In this document: in pieces, positions 63,787 to 64,000 of the stretch
Position numbering within the stretch: the first letter of the stretch is position 1
Layout of the letters: each line of letters begins with the position of its first letter
The notes under the pieces: generated by a model
The model's input: only the letters and a program-made list of their open reading frames with translations
The model's database searches: none
What the model was told of the DNA's origin: nothing
Position numbers and translations under genes: made by a program
NCBI RefSeq assembly: GCF_022539665.2
Contig: NC_081340.1
Span: 6,323,357-6,387,356 of the forward strand
Length of the DNA: 64,000 bases
Source: Daphnia carinata
Taxonomy: Eukaryota > Arthropoda > Branchiopoda > Diplostraca > Daphniidae
Direction of reading: 5' to 3'

Positions 63787-64000
63787 ATGTTTGCTACTCA
63801 AGAATTCAATGGCTATTGTCCTACGAAGTGAGAAATAAGGATATTGTTTTCAAAAAGCTGCTTGAAATGCCTTTCTGGTGGCACAGATCATACTTGGGTA
63901 ATACATTTAAATACATTTTAAATTAGAGAAAAATAGTGCTTTATAGGTATGTGTTCGATGCTGAAAAAAGGTATTACGGTTTTGGCTACAAAAGGTTAAA
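63787..64000 (+). CDS. First two exons of an unidentified gene, cut by the right edge
   Basis: Exon 1 (63787-63827) reads MFATQEFNGYCPTK and ends in phase 2 at a strong GTGAGA donor. An acceptor (ctttatag) at 63946 opens exon 2 in the matching phase, continuing YVFDAEKRYYGFGYKRLK to the window edge. The join is natural and in frame, so this looks like the start of a real gene. The family is not recognised from 31 residues. Confidence 0.55.

Noticed and set aside
1-64000. CRISPR arrays, bacterial operons, insertion sequences or viral insertions
   Set aside because: Searched by eye for spaced direct repeats, terminal inverted repeats, transposase or reverse transcriptase motifs and viral genes; none seen. 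The sequence is an ordinary spliced animal locus.

Overview
The window is eukaryotic nuclear DNA, almost certainly arthropod and most likely from a small crustacean such as Daphnia. The evidence is spliced genes with many 60-100 nt introns, a gene set typical of animals (PHACTR, CIB2, MALT1, p130Cas/BCAR1, ZC3H15, an ABCG half-transporter, SLC15 peptide transporters) and nuclear tRNA genes. The species call is inference. Exons were assembled by hand from splice-site phase and family similarity; no alignment or transcript data were available.

The window has two textures. From 1 to about 37 kb a few genes carry very long introns full of A/T homopolymers, A-then-G tracts, G or C runs of 10-18 nt, and CA/GA microsatellites. 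From about 37 kb onward genes are packed, introns are short and long G runs disappear.

Layout: a PHACTR-type actin/PP1 regulator runs leftward from 14.26 kb and leaves the window at the left edge (minus). CIB2 (15.0-16.6 kb, plus) diverges from it. A MALT1-type paracaspase (20.5-17.9 kb, minus) converges on CIB2. The p130Cas/BCAR1 scaffold (35.2-40.15 kb, plus) may have a remote first exon at 22.7 kb; the long space upstream of its SH3 exon holds two identical tRNA-Arg(TCG) genes. ZC3H15 (42.5-40.7 kb, minus) converges on BCAR1 and diverges from a White-like ABCG half-transporter (43.3-46.1 kb, plus). Then come three minus-strand genes: a secreted two-CUB protein (48.3-46.9 kb), a coiled-coil protein with a Cys-rich tail (50.9-48.7 kb) and a divergent B-type cyclin (52.8-51.2 kb). 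Two tandem PEPT/SLC15 proton-coupled oligopeptide transporters follow (54.8-58.0 and 59.6-63.6 kb, plus), with a small candidate minus-strand gene between them. A new plus-strand gene starts at 63.79 kb and runs off the right edge.

Functional links: CIB2 (integrin and calcium), BCAR1 (adhesion docking) and PHACTR (actin and PP1) all act in adhesion or cytoskeleton, but there is no operon-like logic. The strongest structural novelties are a tandem, same-length, phase-matched alternative exon in the second peptide transporter that is predicted to be mutually exclusive; an intron present in only one of the two transporter copies that leaves a 20-nt exon; and a candidate in-frame 21-nt microexon that would insert a basic heptapeptide in the SH3 domain of BCAR1. 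I did not find a wholly new multi-gene system.
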